Assembly: GCA_949358305.1 (NCBI GenBank)
Contig: OX442314.1
Coordinates: 2,731,087 to 2,795,086 of the forward strand
DNA length: 64,000 bases
Direction: 5' to 3'
Origin: Strigamia acuminata
Lineage: Eukaryota; Arthropoda; Chilopoda; Geophilomorpha; Linotaeniidae
The notes under the pieces are model-generated. The model was not told the DNA's origin, made no database searches, and saw nothing but the letters and a program-made list of their open reading frames with translations. A program made the translations under genes and the position numbers. Positions 42,082 to 54,209 of this stretch are shown here, piece by piece (position 1 is the stretch's first letter; the number at the start of each line of letters is the position of its first letter).

Positions 42082-42977
42082 CGAGACGAGCTGGGAAGAA
42101 AAAAAATTATATACATGCAGTAATTATCCATATATCTATTTGCTTACCTTTTGAAGAAGACGTTGTCGCTTCTCGGTTCGTTCGCTCTTTGTAGATTTTG
42201 TTAAGTGTTGGAACTGTTAACATTATCAAAAAGTCTTTGATTTTTTTTTTCCCAATCTTGAAAATCCTTTTTCATCCATTTAAAAGTCATCCCACTCATG
42301 AAGTGAAATTGGGATGTTAAACCTCCTACTGAATACAAACAACAAAATACCTGCTAATTCTGTTCCCTGGCGGCAAAGAAGTTTTCGATAAAACTTGAGC
42401 TCTGTGTAAAACTTCGTTTTTGTCTTCCACACAATTAAAAATTGTAATTGTAATTGTAATCCTGGCATTTAATTCTAGGCATTTGAACTATCTGTTTGAC
42501 CTGTTCTTGCCTGCGATTGATGAAACTATAAGCACCCATATAATGTTGTGCAGTCTGCTACATGTCGCAGTGGTAAGCAAATGGAAATTCGTTTTCTCAA
42601 AATACGTTTCTGGGTCTGAGTACTGGCTTCTCAAGAATGGTGCTTCATTTTTACCTTTCCTCGCCTCATCAGTTCCATGACCATCTGTATTGCAGTTGTA
42701 GACTGGTCCTCATCCTCCAGGGCGCCGAGCAGTATCCACTGCTCTGCCGTACGCATAGCTCTTCTTGACTTGGGCGAACCTGCTCGAACCTATCCACTGC
42801 AGGGGTTATTGATGACATATCCCTTCTTTGGTGTGTCAGTGGTAGTGACTCATTCACCATCCGTTTTCTAAGCTGGTTCACGAGCCTCACGAGAATACTT
42901 CTGGTCTTCTCATTATTCCATTCGTACAATTCCACTCCTTTCTTGCGTAAGACAATTGCAGTCCTCCAAATCCTTGT
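42082..42977. other. No gene recognised
   Basis: A possible minus-strand splice donor AAAAG|GTAAGC at about 42145 and a 60-bp segment shared with 7405-7465. Nothing else supported. Confidence 0.5.
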
Positions 42978-43167
42978 GTTCACTTTAGCGACGCCCATTT
43001 TAGTTTTTCTACTTATAAACTAAGCTATACTAACCTAAACTTAACCAACCTATACTAACCTATACTAATCTATACTAACCTGTACTAATCTATACTAACC
43101 TAAACTAACCTGTACTAACTAAGCACCTTGCAGCTATGTTGCTAAAATGGGCGTTGCTACAGTGAAC
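42978..43167. mobile_element. CTAACC-core MITE-like element, copy 3
   Basis: Ends GTTCACTTTAGCGACGCCC and, inverted, GTTCACTGTAGCAACGCCC. The core is a CTAACCTATACTAACC array. The right flank TAATCCGAAAATAA matches copies 1 and 2; the left flank is different. Confidence 0.7.
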
Positions 43168-43215
43168 TAATCCGAAAATAACGCGTAGAAAATGCACCCC
43201 CTCCTTCCTTTGCCG

Positions 43216-44761
43216 TCCTTCCTTCTTAATATCCCTCTTCCCAATTCTCAATTATTTGCGAAGGTTCTTTGCATTCAGTTCGGACATTCCAGGCGAGTTT
43301 CATGCTGAATGAAAATTTGAATTGAAATTGGGACTGCATAAATTCGTCCTTGTTTGAATATTTGGCTGATTTCGTTCACTGCTTTTAATTAACAATCACT
43401 TGGGAAGGATTCTCGTGACCTTGTCACCTTCCAATCCAATCCAATCCAATCCACACAGTGGCTTCTCCCACCATCAGCTCACAAACGTCATTCATCATTT
43501 ACATAAACACTGCAATTACGATTCGACGAAACAAAATTACTGTAATAAGATTCGATACTTATTTTCATTTTGGCTCTTGCCATGCGTGTTCACACTTGTT
43601 GAATTTTTTGGTGCCAATTCCAATTGTTTTTTTGGGAGCTGATGTTTTTTTTTCTTCCAATAGTTGAAGACACCCATTAAGATCCCCTCTAGTTGCATCA
43701 GGTTTGATCCGGATAGCTTTACGCTTCATCTAACTTCTTAATATTTTTTTGCAAAAATGTTCATGATCTAGAATTGGAGATCGGTCTTCACAATGAGAAA
43801 TTATTGTCTCTACATCTTCTAAAAAATAAGAAATAAATGAAATTAGTTGAATTAATTTTGCTCTTGCTGAAACTTGCCCTTACTCTCAATCTCAAGACGG
43901 TGATGACATCTTCTCTGAGGAGACACACCTAGGATAATTTGTCTGTGCAAATTTAAAAAGCTCTGTGACCTATACTCTAAATTTGTAGGCTTCTTTGTAA
44001 ATATTAGGCTTTTTTGTGGTTATAACACCCAATTTGCACAAGTTTTTATTATCTATCTATGTTTTAACATTTACAAATGAGCAAATAACCAGAGATTCCT
44101 TGTCAGTTTAGTTGTGTGACCCTCCTTACATCTACAGCTGACAGGTATTGTGAACACGGGTTAAACCAGCAACTCGCTTCAGAACTGATTGCTCCAAACC
44201 ATCAAAGCCAATGCTGTAGTTGACCCTGCTGCAGGGACATCAAAAGGGAATCTTTATGTGTGAGGTTTTGGCCTAAAAGTGTTTTAGTGGTCAGAAAGGC
44301 TAGAAGTAACCTCTGATCATGTGACCAGAGGGACCAAACTATTGTGTGAATATTAATTCTAAGAGGAGGGAGGAAGATGAATGAGTCACTCAACAATGAT
44401 ATGTGCAAGAAACAATTCGCGCATATATCATCAAGGATGGAAACAAAGATGAATTATAGAACAATGTGATGCGCATTGAGCTCATTTGCGCATACATTAA
44501 ACAGAATAAATCAGTAGAAAGAAATAGGATAAACAAATGGGAAAAAGGATGAAATAAAAAGTAAGAAATGGAATAATTTGGGAAAAATTAAATGGGATGA
44601 AAACCATGCCCGTGACAAACTTTACTTTCTTTTCCTTTTCTACATGGCATAAACACTCAAATAAATTCGTCTTTCTTTCCTTTCTTTCATTTATTTACAT
44701 TTATTTTACACCATTTTCTACACTCAAATTTAGTGTTTGAATGTTTGAATGTTTATATAAT
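43216..44761. other. No gene recognised
   Basis: Includes four tandem CCAAT units (about 43432-43452). Short frames lack motifs. Confidence 0.55.
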
Positions 44762-45075
44762 ACACAGTGCTGCATCTAAAATAGGTACAAATCAATATTA
44801 CTAACTTTATTAATTTTTTATTAATTATTTGAAAAATACCTTTAAACAATTTGATTTTATAATGACTGTTCAAATCTCTAGCGTGTTTTAACACCTCATC
44901 TTGTTTTTTGACAAATCGATACACTTCCAAAACAGCTTTGGTGTCTACTTCTACATTTTCAACTATTGGCATTTCACTAAACAAAAATTCACGACATTCT
45001 CCCGTTGTGAATTGTGTCCTGTTGTCGCTTTTTATGGTCAAATCGCAAATAAAATCACTTAAATTTAATTAAAAC
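44762..45075 (-). CDS. Duplicated exon-like segment of unknown protein, copy 2
   Basis: Same reading as 10712-11025 (GECREFLFSEMPIVEN, VYRFVKKQDEVLKHARDLNS), with a few replacements such as S to T, Q to E and S to L. The same AAAG|GTATTT donor-like end is present. Upstream on the minus strand, a hydrophobic frame (45119-45322) could be another exon but the join is unclear. Confidence 0.45.
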
Positions 45076-45349
45076 AAGTAAACATTTGTAATGCAGGGAA
45101 GCATTACTTATTAGACTTCTAAACCGTCTCTCTGTCCCTAAATAAAACACCAAATATAAAAGAAAATAAAGTAATTAAATACAAAATAAAATTTTTGGCC
45201 AAAATAAAGCAACAACAAACATTATTAAGAATGTTGTAAACAACACATGGCAACCATTGGCTGATTCGGGGGCCAAATAAATTCCATAAATTGTTACCCA
45301 AATATATTTTTAAAAAAATCAAATCAAAACTTTAATCAATGATTAATCA

Positions 45350-45556
45350 TCAATAATTACAAAGATGTAAACTTACTAAATTATAGAAAATCGCCGAAAA
45401 TATCTGTAATTTCCAGAAAAATTTCCATTTAAAGTCCACAGAAGTTCTGCGTTGTGACGATGATGGTGTTGATGGAGATTTGGATGGTTTCGTCAATGTG
45501 TAATTTATAAAATTGAGATTTGTTTCCAATGACAAACTTTTGGTTTACAATTTAAA
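45350..45556 (-). CDS. Possible exon with strong donor
   Basis: An open stretch with a serine/proline/threonine segment (KPSKSPSTPSSSQRRTS) and an aromatic one (KWKFFWKLQIFSAIFYNL) ends at a good donor GTAAGT near 45375. It lies right after the small gene at 45557-45866 on the same strand. Start and partner exons are unknown. Confidence 0.25.
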
Positions 45557-45866
45557 TTATTTTAGTCCCATATCGTCGCGAAAGGATCGATTTTTACTCT
45601 GTATCTTCTTCAGTTTCTTCACATTCAAATCGTGGACTTCACGTTCACATAAGGCTTTTGCAGCCTTAATCTTCTGGGCGTAATTTTTTACCGACGCTTT
45701 CACAGCCTGCTCGAATTTTTGCCATTCAATTCTTTCTGCTTTATCTCTGATAGATAACAAATTAAATTTTAAAAAAATGGCCAAAAATCAGCCGGAATAC
45801 TTACCTTGCAGGCGGTATCTTGTTCCACATAGCCGAACGAAAGTCAAACTTTTTGCTTGCCGCCAT
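45557..45866 (-). CDS. Two-exon gene for an 83-residue charged protein
   Basis: Exon 1 is 45805-45866 (ATG 45866, donor AAG|GTAAGT); exon 2 is 45557-45746 (acceptor CTATCAG), with a 58-bp intron. The join is in phase and gives 83 residues: an N-terminal KFDFRSAMWNKIPPAR, then a long lysine-rich helix (FEQAVKASVKNYAQKIKAAK) and a C-terminal SFRDDMGLK. Splice signals and continuous phase make this a credible gene. I do not recognise the family; the composition suggests a coiled-coil adaptor or nucleic-acid-associated protein. Confidence 0.6.
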
Positions 45867-45970
45867 TCTGTGATATCAGTATGAAAAAAAAAAAATACAA
45901 AAAAGTCAGTCGCCAATACAATAACTCAATTTAGGCCTACCTAATGGAAAACTAAGACCATCTATTATGC

Positions 45971-45998
45971 CAAAAAAAAGAAAGAAAGAAAGAAAGAA
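45971..45998. repeat. (AAAG)n microsatellite
   Basis: About six AAAG units. Confidence 0.9.
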
Positions 45999-46121
45999 CG
46001 CTCGTGGTGTCAAAGCCATCTGGTGACGAAAGAAGACAGTTCACCGTGCGCAGCATCAAAACCAGCCGTCATTGTGGTCAGTCGCTATGGTTTCTGGTTT
46101 TGTTGATGTTTAACGTTTTGC

Positions 46122-47196
46122 ATGGGTAATTTTACCTCGAAACGATTCCAGACTCCCGTCGTTTCGTTACGCGACGACGAGTGAGTATTTGTGGGGTTTG
46201 GGTTGCACTGATGGAGATTTTTATTGTGTCCGTTCTAGGTTTACTTATGGGAATGGGTCGGGAGGTTTTATTCGGACAAAAGGGTCTGCAGCGAGCCTGT
46301 ACGACGCTTCACTTTGACGAATTCGTCGAAATGCAGCGCGCAGGTCATCACGTACGGCGCGACTGTCACGTCGCTCAAAGTGCCCGATGCGAACGACGAC
46401 GTGGCCGATGTTGTGCTCGGTTTTGACAGCATTGATGGTAGGAATTGGTGAGATAAATTGATGAATGGATAATTTTTTGTTTTGATTTATTTGTTTAGAA
46501 TATTATAAACAACCGTTTTATGTGGGCGCGACGGTCGGACGTGTGTGTAACCGAATCGCGCACGGACGTTTCGTGCTGAACAACAAGGGATATTTGCTCG
46601 CCATTAACAGCTCTCCGACCCATTTGCACGGCGGAATTCGAGGCTACGATAAAGTATATAGGTTTTTAGTAGACGTATACGTCGCAAAACTGCGGAAAAC
46701 CGTCAAATTTGAATTTCTCGTTTAAAATTCGGTTAATAAACTAATTTATGACTGAATTCAGGCCGAAGTTGAGCCGAAAAAGGAATTATATTCCGGGAAC
46801 GGAAGGTGAGTTAATGATTGACGAGTCGCAAAAGTTAACCAATCGCATTTCAACTCATTTGTCAGTTGTCCTCTATTCTCGAACGACGATGAACTGCATC
46901 GGCTGGAGGTGCAGGAGGGCGCCAAGAAGGCGAAGCAAGACTGCCTAGAAGACACACCCGGAAGCGCAGGCGTCGGAGCTGAGGAACGACTCGGCCAAAA
47001 CGCCGTTCGCGGCCGTACACAGAGGGAACAGCAGCCGTACGCACGGGGCGCCATCACAGGCTTAACGAGCAAGGACAGATCGTCTTCTAGGAACCCCAAC
47101 GAATGGCCGCCAACAACAACGCCAACCGCTACATCTTTCCCAACCAGCAGCAGGGTGCCCTGCCTTTCAATTTGCCTTGGCCCTTTAATTTTTTGA
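46122..47196 (+). CDS. GALM-like: Aldose-1-epimerase-like N-terminal half fused to an unrelated C-terminus
   Basis: Five exons can be joined in phase: 46122-46180, 46292-46437, 46499-46653, 46762-46805 and 46866-47196, giving 244 codons. Exons 2-3 are clearly galactose mutarotase: [44 protein letters not shown] and [12 protein letters not shown]. The family's later catalytic parts (the HxYFNL-type histidine and the catalytic glutamate) are absent. Instead exons 4-5 encode a charged, low-complexity tail of no known family. Full-length enzymes are about 340 residues, so this copy is unlikely to be active. It may be a truncated pseudogene or a chimeric new gene. Confidence 0.6.
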
Positions 47197-48238
47197 CCCC
47201 TTTCTTTGAAGACAACCTGCGCAAGACCCCGATCCTTTTGGAATACCTGCGCCGAGACCTTGCCGTCGTCGTGCTCGTCGTTATTAATCTTTCTCTCTGC
47301 CACCAAAGGACGTTGTGGTCACGGAGGGGAATTGAACAAAAAGCAATAATTAATTATGATTATTTTTTATTGTTCTTTGAAATTGATTGGTGTCCGTGTA
47401 TACTTGTATACAAATAAAGAAAATCATTTTCTTATTATGTTTTTATTTGTTTTTCCATCTTTATAAAATTTACAAAATTGTTTCAAGAATTGTCGAGAAT
47501 TCCTTCATATTTGAGGTGCCTCAAATTCAACGTTTTCTTTTCTATCAATTCGGAGGACAATCTTCCATTCATTCTTATGCTTATTTTGATCAGACGAAGC
47601 TAAAATTATTTTAAATTAAAAATTGAAAACGTCCCCTTGAAACTTCTCTGTATCGCACAAGGAATAATGAAATGCGGGATGTTGGGCAGATGCGCAGGAT
47701 TCACGCAAGATCCTTCCAGAGTGCGCGGTTAGTGACCATTCTGGAATTCTGATAGAAAAAAAATAATAGAAAAAGCAAAAGATCTGGATTTTGAAATCAG
47801 AACAAACCCGCATTCTATAGGAGATTTTCTGAAACTATCCGTCCAGTATGAGCGCAAAGCAGTGGCGGACTGGCAATAATAGGGCCAACTTGCCCAATAG
47901 CAAGTGGCACCTGAGTGCCCCTGACGAAGTAGGCCCCCTGAAACATTACACACCTTGAACATTAATACAAGTTCCAATATTATACGGAGTAGTTATTTTA
48001 CAAAATCTTGCAAAATCTCACGCGATCTCGTACTGGTACATCTGGAGAAATACACTTAAGTACCGCTAAAAAATTTCAGAAATTAGCACAAACTCAAATT
48101 CAGGATGAATGACTAGTGCAATCTAAACCAGGCGAACCTTGAATTAAATTTTAATTTAATTTGGCACAAACAGGAAATACACAAATAATTGAAACGCATT
48201 ATTGCACCAATAAAAACAGAAAGTAAACCGTTTTGAAT
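47197..48238. other. No gene recognised
   Basis: AT-rich. At 47862-47940 a CAGTGGCGGACTGGC stretch resembles one end of a DNA transposon; its partner end was not found. Confidence 0.5.
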
Positions 48239-48454
48239 TTAAGAATACAAGCATATGCAAACAAATAACACGAATTGTTTTCTCTCGTGTTGGGTTAATA
48301 AATGTTTATTTAAATCCTCACTTCGAGTCAAGAAGGAGGCACACAAATGGCAATTACATGGTTTTTCTATGGTGTGATGAATTTTTAAATAAATCTTCAA
48401 ATTCCCATTTTGATTGCAAGATAAAGCAAGAGTTTTTCGAGTTTTGCTTACCAT
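48239..48454 (-). pseudogene. Diverged zinc-finger fragment
   Basis: 71 residues from ATG 48454 with one nearly complete finger (CHLCASFLTRSEDLNKHLLTQH) and an altered linker (HHTIEKPCN). Inverted relative of 560-735. It lies downstream of the zinc-finger pseudogene on the same strand. Confidence 0.65.
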
Positions 48455-48621
48455 AAAGTATTGGAAATGAAACGAGAAAATTATACAAACGCAGCAAGTA
48501 GCAGGTTTTGATTTGTGGATTAAACAAATTGAGGCAAAATTTTAAGTTAAAAACAAAACAAAATGTCATTTAAAATAAAATTAGAAATACAGAATTATGA
48601 ACTTGATGAACAATTTCATTT

Positions 48622-49391
48622 TTACTTTATATGCTTTGTTAAATGTTTTTTCAAAGTATCATTTTGACTACTAGAATAAGCACACAAATGGCACTTGAAT
48701 GGTTTTTCTCCAGTATGAGTTAATAAATGTTTTCTTAAATCCCCACTTTGAATACAGGAATAATCACACAAATGGCACTTGAATGGTTTTTCTCCAGTAT
48801 GTGTTAATAAATGTCTTTTTAGAGTTCCACTTTCATTGCTGCAATAATCACATAAATGGCACTTGAAAGGTTTTTCTCCTGTATGGATTTATAAATGTCT
48901 TTTTAGATGTCCACTTCCAATACAAGAATAAGCACACAAATGGCACTTGAATGGTTTTTCTCCCGTATGGATTAACAAATGTTTTCTTAAACTCCCACTT
49001 TGAATGCAGGAATAATCACACAACTGGCACTTGAATGGTTTTTCTCCAGTATGAGTTAATAAATGTTTTCTTAAATCCCCACTTCCAATACAGGAATAAG
49101 CACACAAATGGCACTTGAATGGTTTTTCTCCAGTGTGGGTTAATAGGTGTCTGTTTAAATGTTCACGACGACTCGAACAATAATCACACAAGTGGCACTC
49201 GAATGGTTTTTCTCCAGTATGAATTCTCATATGGACAATCATGCATTGTTTACCCGAAAGGAAAGTGAACATGTTTGACATTTGAAAGGCTTTTCACCAG
49301 TGTGTTTGAGCATGTGATGTTTCAAAAGACAATAATATGAACATGAATAGTCGCACAAATTGCAACTGTATTTTTGAACTTTTCTTTCCAT
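48622..49391 (-). pseudogene. C2H2 zinc-finger gene broken by a stop and a frameshift
   Basis: From ATG 49391 to TAA 48622-48624 about nine fingers with TGEKPF linkers can be read (CHLCDYC, CHLCAYS types). Two lesions interrupt it. After KPFKCQTCSLSF near 49255 the reading shifts frame in the second finger. At 48889-48891 TTA has become TAA in the His-Leu-Leu-x-His stretch, and three more intact fingers follow it. The gene would encode a DNA-binding regulator like the one at the left edge, to which the 3' end and flank are related in inverted orientation. A sequencing error or a tiny intron at the first lesion cannot be excluded. Confidence 0.8.
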
Positions 49392-51582
49392 TTTTGACTT
49401 TCAGTTGTTAGCAGATGACTCCCGATGACGCGGAAATAAACTTGTTCTAAAATTAAAAAAAAGAAATTAATTCTTTAATTTGTTCCCCTGACTGCTCATC
49501 AACCCTAGCGCTACTCTTCTGATCAATCTACTACCTTTACAAACATGTAACTGATTTTACCTTTAAAAATATACTTTATCAGGTCAGTAAAGATCTCTGA
49601 TCACAAAGAATCCAGTCGGAATGAGTCCTGGTAGGTAAAAATCACAATCGAATGCAATTCGTCTGTTAGGCCTAACTTTTGTAGCCCTAGCAGGATTGCA
49701 CTATACGTTTATAAACTAGAAAATATAAAAATAAAACGCAGTTAAAAGAAAACCACAGATTAGTATCTCCTCCGCCTTCAACCATCATCTGCAAATCTTT
49801 CAAATTTTTCAAGTATTTAGGAACTTTGATACCTTTAAGTCGTAATAGAAATGACGAACGAGAAAGTGAGATGTGAGGCGTGGTAAACAATGTCACAACA
49901 AACCCACACCCGACGGCGCACACACAAACCCAATAAATAAGCACTCAGAGGATTAGTTTAGCGCATCTCAGCATTCTGGGTTTATTTTTTGCTCAGACCA
50001 GAGGTCCTGTCCATTTATTGTTGAAGTACTTATAAAATGTCGAACCAAGAAGAGGAGACATGACCAATTATAGTTTTTTAGATGAAATAAAATTGCAGTT
50101 CTCCTTCCACCTTATGTGAGAATGATTAGACAATCATTAGGTTTGGTTGTTGTAACCTATGTTAGGAGATGAAAAGTGCCTCTCGTGCTTTCCTGCAATA
50201 TCGCCAGTAAGCCTTCCATAAGATAATTAAAATATATTTAGTTTAAAAATAATAAAAGCAAAAATTGTTTTTTTTCTTTCCTATTCTTCCTCTTTTTAAT
50301 TTTTTTGTCAATTTTTTTATAAATTATTTTCGTAGTTAAAAAAAGAACTCTAATTGCTAGTTGTTTGGTTATGCACCACTAGATGGCGCCATCGATTTTA
50401 ATACAGGCAGGATTTGTCTGAAGATTTATTTGTACAAGTTTTCGGTAAAAATACATTTAGTAGAAAAAAATTAAGCGACTGATATTGTCAATTGTTCAAT
50501 GCTGAACTGCCTAACCGCGGAAATAAAAGACAATAATTCGTATAAATTCTTTTGGAGCAATAGCGAAGCCGCGCGCGCATGTGACTTCACATTTTGCTCA
50601 GTGCTTGACGGCCCGTAACGATTACATCACATCCGGTTAATGGCGCGGCGTTCGTTGCTTGGACATTATCTCCTTCCATCCATTACTAACAAACCTAAAA
50701 TAGTATTGAAGAGCAGTGAAGAACGATGTTCTGTTAAGGTATGTGACATTCTGCTCTGAAATTCCATTTTTAATTAGAGATTACGAAATATTATTCGCGA
50801 TTGAATCGAACGATGTGTAGCGTTGTGCTGGTTGAATTCCATATTAATGATTCGGACATTTGGTATTGTAAAACTGCTTTTTACTTATGAGTAGTATTTA
50901 CTATGCTCCAATTTTCATTTGTTATATCCGAATCTGTTATAAATTCGAAGTTCGACCCAATTTTAAATGTTAAAAAGTCGTCACAAATTCTAGTCTAGAA
51001 CTTCTAACACGCAATTAATTGAGCATTCGCAACACGTTGAATTGTACGAATATTTAGCATCGCACGATGGTTGATTTTGTATCAATGATTTAGAAATTTG
51101 GTAAGACTGAATTCCATATCCGAGTGTAGTAAGGTATGTCTTGTCCATTCACAAATTTTTTAGCAAAAAAATATTTCACAAAATTTCTTTTAGAATGATG
51201 TCTTGTCTGCATAAAAACAGCACAAATTTATTTTTAATTTATTTCCCTGCGAATCAGGATTATTTCCTGTGGTTCTGATATTTTGCATGTGTGGTTGTGC
51301 TAATCACTGCATCACTAATCACTTCATTTGACAGAATTCTTCTTGAGAATTAAGATGTGCATCTCAGAAGGTATGAAAATAATTTGAATTCATTCTACGT
51401 GCGAGGTTATCAACTTAAAACTTCTTGCGCAAATTGCAAACTATTTAATGAGTTTGTGATTGTCGTTGCTCAAAACCTTTTTGGAGCTGGAGATGCTGTT
51501 CCAGGGGCCCTATGGTAGTCACTTGAGTCTTGTCATTGGTAGTATTTGACTGCCAGCTTGGCGCTCAACATTTCCTTGTGTA
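49392..51582. other. No firm gene; possible promoter
   Basis: A GC/CpG-richer block at about 50560-50680 (GAAGCCGCGCGCGC, GGCGCGGCGTTCG) is followed by donor-like AAG|GTATGTGAC at about 50737, suggesting a non-coding first exon. A minus-strand frame at 49687-49944 lacks motifs. Confidence 0.4.
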
Positions 51583-52773
51583 CAGGGCCGGTGCGAGGGG
51601 TGAGGCGGCGAGGCGGCCGCCTCAGGCGGCATATTTCTAGGGGCGGCATCTGTGGGCGCTCAAAATTTTTTTTTTTTAAAAATTAAAAAAAAAAAACCTG
51701 ATTATACTTTGAAAAATTTATATTTTAAGATGTATCACACATTTTATGTTTATTAACATATTTTTATTTGTTTTTAATCATTTTCCACACATTTTCGCTT
51801 TTGTTGGATGTTTTTTCCACCCACATTCGCTCGTTTGGAATTATTTTCCACATATTTTCATTCGTTTTGAATTGTTTTCCACGTATTTTCGCTCTTATTG
51901 AATTGTTTTTTTTTACGTTTTGAATGATTTTTCACTCATTTTTAATGATGTTTTCCACCTTTTCACCGGTGTTGAATTGTGCTACACACATTTCTACTCG
52001 TTTTAATTGTTTTTTTCACACAGTTTCAGTCATTTGCTGGTTTGTTTTTCGTATATTTTAAAAGTTTTGGTTTGGCCACTTAAGTCTTCGGATCAGTTAT
52101 GGCCATGATGTCTTGATTCTGATCGTTGTAGGAGCTACTTTATGGTCTAAGTAAGCTCCGACGGCAACCAGAGAATCACATGTCATTGCCGTAACTGATA
52201 TAAGAATAAAAAATTTTCAAACCAAAACAATTAAAACGTACGAAAAACAAACCAAATGACTAAAACTGTGTGGAAAAAGCAATTAAAACGCGTCGAAACG
52301 TGTGTAACATAATTCCAAACTGGTGAAAAGGTGTGAAAAATCATTCAAAATGTGAAAAAACAATTCAATACAAGCGAAAATATGTGGAAAACATTTCAAA
52401 ACGAACGAAAATGTGTGGAAAACAATTCAAAACGAGCGAATATGGGTGGAAAAAACATTCAACACAAGTGAAAATGTGTGGAAAAACATTTAACACCAGC
52501 GAAAAAATGTGGAAAATGATTAAAAACAAGTAAAAATATGTTAATAAACATTCAAAATGTTTGAAAATGTGTGATATATATATAAAATAAAATTTGTCAA
52601 AGTAAAAATCAGGTTTTATGTACATTATATTGACAACTCTATGCTGTTTGTTTGTTTATACCCCATAGCCTCGTTTTCAAACGGGTGTAATGTCACAAAA
52701 AAATTTTTACGGTTCAAAAGGGCGGCATATGCCTTGCTCGCCTCAGGTGCAAATATGTGTCGCACCGGCCCTG
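51583..52773. mobile_element. 1,191-bp hAT-type fold-back element
   Basis: 14-bp inverted ends CAGGGCCGGTGCGA and an 8-bp duplication CTTGTGTA at 51575-51582 and 52774-52781. The inside is a giant imperfect palindrome: the left arm (about 51770-52075) is an array of about 30-bp units like TTTTCCACACATTTTCGCTC, and the right arm (about 52215-52560) is its inverse. The loop is about 52095-52185. No transposase. The frames at 52333-52625 are arm artefacts. Confidence 0.92.
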
Positions 52774-52781
52774 CTTGTGTA

Positions 52782-54209
52782 TAAATTATTTGTTAACATT
52801 TTAATATATTGGTTGTGGACAGTTATGCCCACCTTATCCATAAGGCCAACATTTTTCATGTTTTTCTGTACAGAAATTAATTGTGCCCACAACTTGTTGA
52901 TTTATTTTGGCTGCTGGTGCTGGCTAATGTTGTCTAACTTAATTCGTTTGCATATTTTTTTTGTTTTAGCCCTAATGAATTTTTAATTCGTTAAGTCACA
53001 ATTTTTATTTTTCAATATCCACATTCAAACTTTCCTCACACTGAGTTGCAGCGCCGCTCTGGTGGCAACAACTTGCGATGCTTTCCCGTCGCATAGCAAC
53101 GTTCGCGTGGTTTGTCTTCTTCATTCCATTTCTCTTTCTTCCGCTTCGTTGTTTCTCTCGAATTCGTGCATTTTTCGTTCTTATTTTTCACAACTGTCAT
53201 CTGATTCATGTTGAATTTTCTCATTCATCATCAAGGAACCGGATTAAGGTTGGATTGTGAGTTGATGGTTCGATTTTCGTTAATATTTTCCGACTTGTTC
53301 GTGTCTGGAACTGCGTTAGGGTTAGCATTTAGGGTTAGCATTTAGTGTTAGCAGCGATTTCATTCGTTTATTTATTTCTGGAAAGATCAAATCATTTGGT
53401 GTTGTAACATTCACCAATGTGATTAAAATGTATAAACATAATGAATTCCAGATTTCGAGGGAAAAAATGTATATTTGTCATTTTCCAACTGATCAGATTC
53501 AATTCTTTCTAATTTTGGTTTTTCAATCGAATTATTCCTGTTTAATGAAGTATTGTTTTCTTATTTTGTTGTTGCCATTTGGTTGTGCCAAAATGCATAT
53601 TTGCAACTTCCAGAATTAATGTTGTGATTCTAAAGTAGGCTTAAATCAGGCTATTTGAAAGTGGGGTATAAAATCCAACTCCCTACCTCCTCGTGGTCAC
53701 CCCTGGGTCAAGCTAAGAGAGAGAGCTGTGGTCATAATAGAGTTGGTACTGTAAGCCTGCACGCCATTTACTGTATGGGTGTAGCATTTACTAATTGTTA
53801 TGCAATTTTGATGTCTGATCTGACTGCTTGCTTCGATATGTACAAGTAGGCATGCAGCTTTGATTGCTCAAACTAGTTGTTTGCACATTTGCCGCTTTTT
53901 CAAATTCCAATTGCTTAGCTTTATGATGCGAGTCAATCACATTTTTAATGGCGATATTAAGTCCTTCAACCACAAGAATCTATTTGAAACTTTCCTGTCT
54001 ATGGATTCCATCGATCTGGGTATTGCCACTGGCATCCACTTACTGCATACAATCTCAGACTCTTGAACTGTGGCCAATGGGAAAACTTAATATCCCAGCC
54101 GCCAATTGGAGGAGTGTCACACTATATTGAAACAGACTACACTTTCTTCTTCCGTTTTTGGCGATCTAGAATCTGAGCTTAACTCCAATTGCGCTAAGCC
54201 TATTTCGGT
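52782..54209. repeat. Repeat mosaic including family B copy
   Basis: 52825-52900 matches 9640-9760. Family B lies at 53030-53480. 53660-53760 (AAAATCCAACTCCCTACCTCC) matches 33470-33550. 53838-53915 matches 9940-10010. No gene recognised. Confidence 0.7.

Noticed and set aside
46758-47306. 182-residue minus-strand frame over the mutarotase-like gene
   Set aside because: It is the reverse shadow of the GC-rich last exon; no motif.
47862-47940. CAGTGGCGGACTGGC as a complete DNA transposon
   Set aside because: Only one end is visible and no target duplication could be found.
52333-52625. Lysine-rich frames on both strands of the fold-back element
   Set aside because: They arise from the ~30-bp arm repeats.
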